Shown in pieces: positions 60,019 to 64,000 of a stretch of 64,000 nt of DNA (within the stretch, counting starts at the first letter, position 1; the number at the start of each line of letters is the position of its first letter). The notes below the pieces were generated by a model. That model had not been told where the DNA came from. It saw nothing but the letters and a program-made list of their open reading frames with translations, and made no database searches. The translations under genes and the position numbers were made by a program. This stretch comes from Otis tarda (Eukaryota; Chordata; Aves; Otidiformes; Otididae): assembly GCA_026413225.1 (NCBI GenBank), contig CM048553.1, positions 135,748,190 through 135,812,189 of the forward strand, in the 5' to 3' direction.

Positions 60019-63000
60019 AAAAATATCCATCTTTCCGTATTATTGTAGATTAAGAATTATGAGTACAGACTGGGTAGCTCTTAGGAAAGATATGTGATAT
60101 GACATATTTCAGCTTTTTTTTTTCCCTGGTTTCCAAAAAGGTAGTTCTTACAGGATGTATCCTACTGTTTTATATACTGCACAACCACAATAATGAAAGA
60201 GTTGTAACCATTGTGTTCTTTCACTGACTTTTTTACTTTTACGTAGCTTCTTAAGGTAGCATAATTTACTTTGGAGCAGGTTTTTTTTTTTATCTCTAAT
60301 AGTAAGCAAAGACTTGTTAAAAGCTGATGTAATTTAGATGAATATAAAATTTATCATATTTCTGTCATAGAATTGGTTTCTGTCTGCCACTCATGATGAA
60401 ATCCTGGCTGAAACTGAATGTTTTGAGCTACTGAATTTCTGGCCTTACTTTCCTACCAGCTGCTATTTTACAGTGAGCTGGTAAAAGCTAGGAATTTACA
60501 TACTCCATTTTTAATTTAATCAAATGTTGTCAGTCAGCATCACATGTTGGATACTATTTCCATCAGAAGGAACTTAAAAAACAACAACCTGAAAGATTAA
60601 AAACCTCTGCTTCTTGAAGATAATAATCTTAGTGAATTTTAACAGATTGCTTTAGCAGATGGAGATGTGATAGTCACTACAGTAAATTACATTAACATAC
60701 TCTCAGAAGAGATGTATTTGCCACAGTAATTTACATTAGCATGATTTGAGACAGATTTGATTCCTCAAAAAGAATTAGAAATAGTGTTTTATCAATTCAC
60801 TTTGCCTTGTCACTTCTTAAAATAATTGTTAGTCTAGAGTAGGACATGTTTTTTACCAATGGATACTATAATGAAAAGAACAGAAATACTGTTTTGCTCT
60901 GGTAATCTGTAAACAATATGATATACAGGATGCTGGATGGCACCACACCAACACTGTGTGCCAAGACATAACGAAATTAAATTTCAATTATTAGTACAGA
61001 GTAGTGAAAAATAAGTTACTTTTGAGTTAGTGTAATAGATTAATTTGACTCCTGGGCATGATATCTGCACTTTTACATGTCTATATAGCCTTCTACCACT
61101 GCCTTTAGGAGATCTTGTCACCCACTTCAATAGGTTGATGGAAAGCACCCTAGAAAGAAATTTAGCCATCTCTACTGTGTTAGCATCTTCAGCCAGAGAA
61201 CGGTGTGGGTGCAACTTAGCTGTTGTTCAGTATTGTGCAGGGTATCTGGGAAACATGTTTATGATGGCATCTGCTATACCACTTGAAAGAAAGTATGCCT
61301 GCATCTCTGTGGACTATCTGAAATAACTAGTGGTCCCAAGAAATCCTTAATCTAGTCCTAAAATCAGAATGGAACATATAGAATCTATGAGCAACAAACA
61401 AGCTTAATAAAGCTGCATTGGGAGAAAATGAAGCAGCTGTTGGAAACTTTACAGAGATGCTTTCAAGTTCTGCTCCTCTAATTACTGGAGTTCTGAGTAA
61501 CACAAGCAAGAGATTCCAAAGTTCCTGCTATGGAGTTTCAAGGGGATTTTTGTGGTCAAACGGGCCTTGGAGAAAATGCTTCAGGCATGTTTCAGGAGAG
61601 TAACTTGAGGCTGTGGTGAGACCATTTCAAGTGATTCTCTCTGTGATTTAACTCAAATTAGATCTAAGCAATGACCAGAAAAGTTTGGGAGACATGTTTC
61701 TTTGGACTTTATCCTTAAAGTCTTAAATCCAGACCTGCTTGGAGCAGCTATTGATACTCACATTTCCTCAACTGTGCAATCCTGTATCAAATAAAAAACT
61801 ATATACAGCATTTCTACACCTCTTTTAGAAAAGCTATTGCTATACATTGAGGGATACAGATTGATATATTAGGCTGATTGGAAAGAGACAATGTTTTAAC
61901 GCAGGACTCCATGAATGTCCTGATATTTCTCCAAATACTGCCAAAAGGCTGTGTGCTGTGTGTGGTGGCAGACAATGAGATTTGTCTGGAGATTTTTTTT
62001 TTGTCTTTAACCTAGGCATTCATGCTTGAATGCTTGAATTTGGAGATTATAATGCTACACAGTTGTAAATCAGAATATGGCAGGATTAAGACTGCTTTTT
62101 AATAATTCAGGGTGTAGCATAGGGTTGTGCCTAATTTTGTCATGATTTCAGGTTTATAACATCTGTGAAGGAGACTATAGTCTCTGCCTTTCCTACTTCA
62201 ATTATAAAGAAAGTATTGAATCAGATGGTATTGCAAGCAGATGCTCCTTCCAGATGATATGAATTCCACCTTGGAGAAGTGACTGCTGATTCTGCCTTGT
62301 CCACAGAATTCCTTTGGGTAGTAGGCAAGCCCCTAAAACCAGTCTTATCATTTTGATCCCCAAATATCTTGTGCTTTGACTTGTCGGGACCTGACTGAAG
62401 GCCTTGGGTTCTGGTTTGCAGAAGTTTGTAACCCTCTGATGGCTGCAGACTGAGTGGACAGGTGCTCAATGAAGTTGCTAAGAGGTGAATGAAGTATTTA
62501 GTACCTCAAACCAGGCATGCAGATTTGGGTAGATTTGTCTGGGATATCTCATTGCCTTCTTTATTTGTAAAGTTGGGGTTGTCCTCATTCGTCTTCAGTC
62601 AGGGACAGTTTAAGAAAAAGACATATCACTCGTCAAACACCTGTTAGAAGGAAGAGCATCATGGGACTGCTAGAAGAATTTAATTATCCCCTTCAGAGCA
62701 GAGTCTTAAGGTTAGTGAATTAAAAATTACTAGAAAAAATTCACAGCTGTGGCAAAACAAGACATAGTATATATTCTCATTTAATTAATACTGTCCTTTT
62801 TGGAATGAATGAAATGGATGTCCCGAGGACCGAGAGATCTTATCATCATACACAGAGAAGCCTATCAAGATCTATGGGCAATCTTAAGTCTATGAATTTC
62901 TTATTTTAAAGTATTTTCATACACTTTTTATTCTTAATTTTTGTTCTGAAGGGAGGTGGGGTGCTATGTACAAGCAGTTCAAGACTATTTGCGAGAAATG

Positions 63001-64000
63001 GAATAGCAGTGGCTGTTTGCCTGCTTAACTTCGGGAGAATTTAGCATGATAAGGATATGTTCCCTGTTCAGTAGTGCAATTCTGGCTTTCTGCATTGTCC
63101 ACAGAGATTTAGATCACTTGATCTTGGCATTTGATCTAATCATCCTTTAGGAATATAGATAAGTTGCAGCATTGATCTTGTGTTGTAAATGAAAAGCAAG
63201 TCTTTATTTTTGGATACAAGCCTCTTTAGTGCTTTTTTTTTTCTTTTTTTTTTTTTTTCCCCAGAGTATGAAAGTAGGTTATACTCTTCTTACACACAAA
63301 GCCAAAGTCCTTCTAGGCATTTTATCTGTGTAGTCTACTCCCATTGACTGGTCTTTTACAATAAGGGTTTTGCTGGTTGCTCATAAAGTTCAGGTGTTGC
63401 TCATTGCTGTTCTTTCTCAGTCTCACTCACAGTTTTTTCAAAGCCTTCTCAGAGCTTGCAAGAGTTGAGAGCAGTTTGGCTTCTACCACAGTGTGAGAAG
63501 TTCCTACACACTACAGTATGATTGCTGAAGCTGGGTGAGCTGTTGCCTACACTGGAAATTTATACTGATTTAAGACTGGTGCAGTAAGTAAACCAATCCA
63601 CTCTCTCATCTCAATTCCTCTTCCCCTATTATAGGGATATAATTATATGTGAAATATATGGAATGACATATTCTGTTCAGTAAAACATTATACTTGTAAC
63701 TGACAGACTGTATCTGTAAAATCCTAAGGCGGGGGGCATTCAAAGCTTGTCTGAGAAGAATTGATTTGTGTACTGACATCTCACCAGAAATGGCTGCAAA
63801 GTGCATACTGTCTGAGGGAAACTTCTGAAACATCCTTTCTGCATGCACCCTTCCCCCTAGTCTGAGTGGAAAACAGAGTGCAATATTTTTTTTTTTTCAC
63901 AAAAATATGTTTTACTTTTAAACAAACAAGAAATCTTCACTCCTCTAGGTCACAAAAAGTTCTGTTTTCCAAAACTAATAATACTTTCCAAAGATCTTGC
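60019..64000. other. Intergenic DNA without recognised features
   Basis: About 4 kb of AT-rich DNA to the window edge. The frames at 61045-61326 and 61418-61603 are unrelated to anything I recognise and lack splice or promoter support. Poly-T runs occur at 63232-63260 and 63886-63897. Confidence 0.5.

Noticed and set aside
61045..61603. Two neighbouring plus-strand frames (93 and 61 codons) suggestive of a processed gene copy
   Set aside because: I recognise no family, there is no poly-A tail, and the composition does not differ from the surroundings.
27861..64000. First exon of CNBD1, expected upstream of CNGB3 from mammalian gene order
   Set aside because: No stretch resembling it was found; it probably starts beyond the right edge.
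1..64000. tRNA, rRNA, CRISPR arrays or bacterial contamination
   Set aside because: No cloverleaf boxes, no rRNA similarity, no regularly spaced repeats and no dense coding were seen. The sequence is vertebrate throughout.

Overview
This is a window of bird nuclear DNA. The evidence is about a dozen and a half CR1 LINE copies, with the CR1 3' signature of short ATTCTATG-type repeats, plus a family of roughly 1.1-kb endogenous-retrovirus solo LTRs with 5-bp target-site duplications. Most of the rest is AT-rich and unique. I cannot name the species. There is no bacterial or viral gene organisation here; most long open frames are pieces of CR1 or accidental frames inside GC-rich LTRs.

The one convincing host gene is on the minus strand. 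Exon 1 (27623-27730), exon 2 (24689-24764) and exon 3 (8398-8509) have good splice sites and a consistent phase chain (0, 1, 2). The encoded N-terminus begins MFKKLK, and the exon ends (...TDQ, ...NQQ) and the Asp at the exon 2/3 junction match CNGB3, the cone photoreceptor cyclic-nucleotide-gated channel beta subunit. Only the disordered, Lys/Glu/Pro/Gln-rich cytosolic start is in the window; the membrane domain must lie to the left. About 80-120 bases upstream of the ATG are three TAATCA homeodomain cores, as expected for CRX/OTX control in photoreceptors.

Layout: 1-8397 is CNGB3 intron 3, packed with CR1 in nested and inverted arrangements. 8510-24688 is the 16-kb intron 2, with three solo LTRs of one family (10045-11180 and 13343-14475 in gene orientation; 23219-24348 against it) and several CR1s, one carrying a 319-codon open frame with reverse-transcriptase motifs. 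24765-27622 is intron 1. From about 27856 to 64000 is upstream intergenic DNA, quiet to 36.7 kb and then holding CR1s, a different LTR-like element (39.4-40.0 kb), a 2.2-kb degenerate CR1 interrupted by a second CR1, and two more LTRs of the same family (48088-49225 and 55597-56773).

Two items stand out in the intergenic part. At 55087-55211 is an exon-like stretch, with a strong acceptor and a plausible donor, whose translation has the six-cysteine spacing of avian ovodefensins (C-x5-C-x3-C-x11-C-x3-CC, with Gly two before the second Cys) but an in-frame stop; I read it as a defensin-like pseudogene or relic far from the known avian defensin cluster. At 59910-60013 is a 104-bp element with the exact termini of the resident LTR family and a perfect 5-bp target duplication, a tenth of the normal LTR length.
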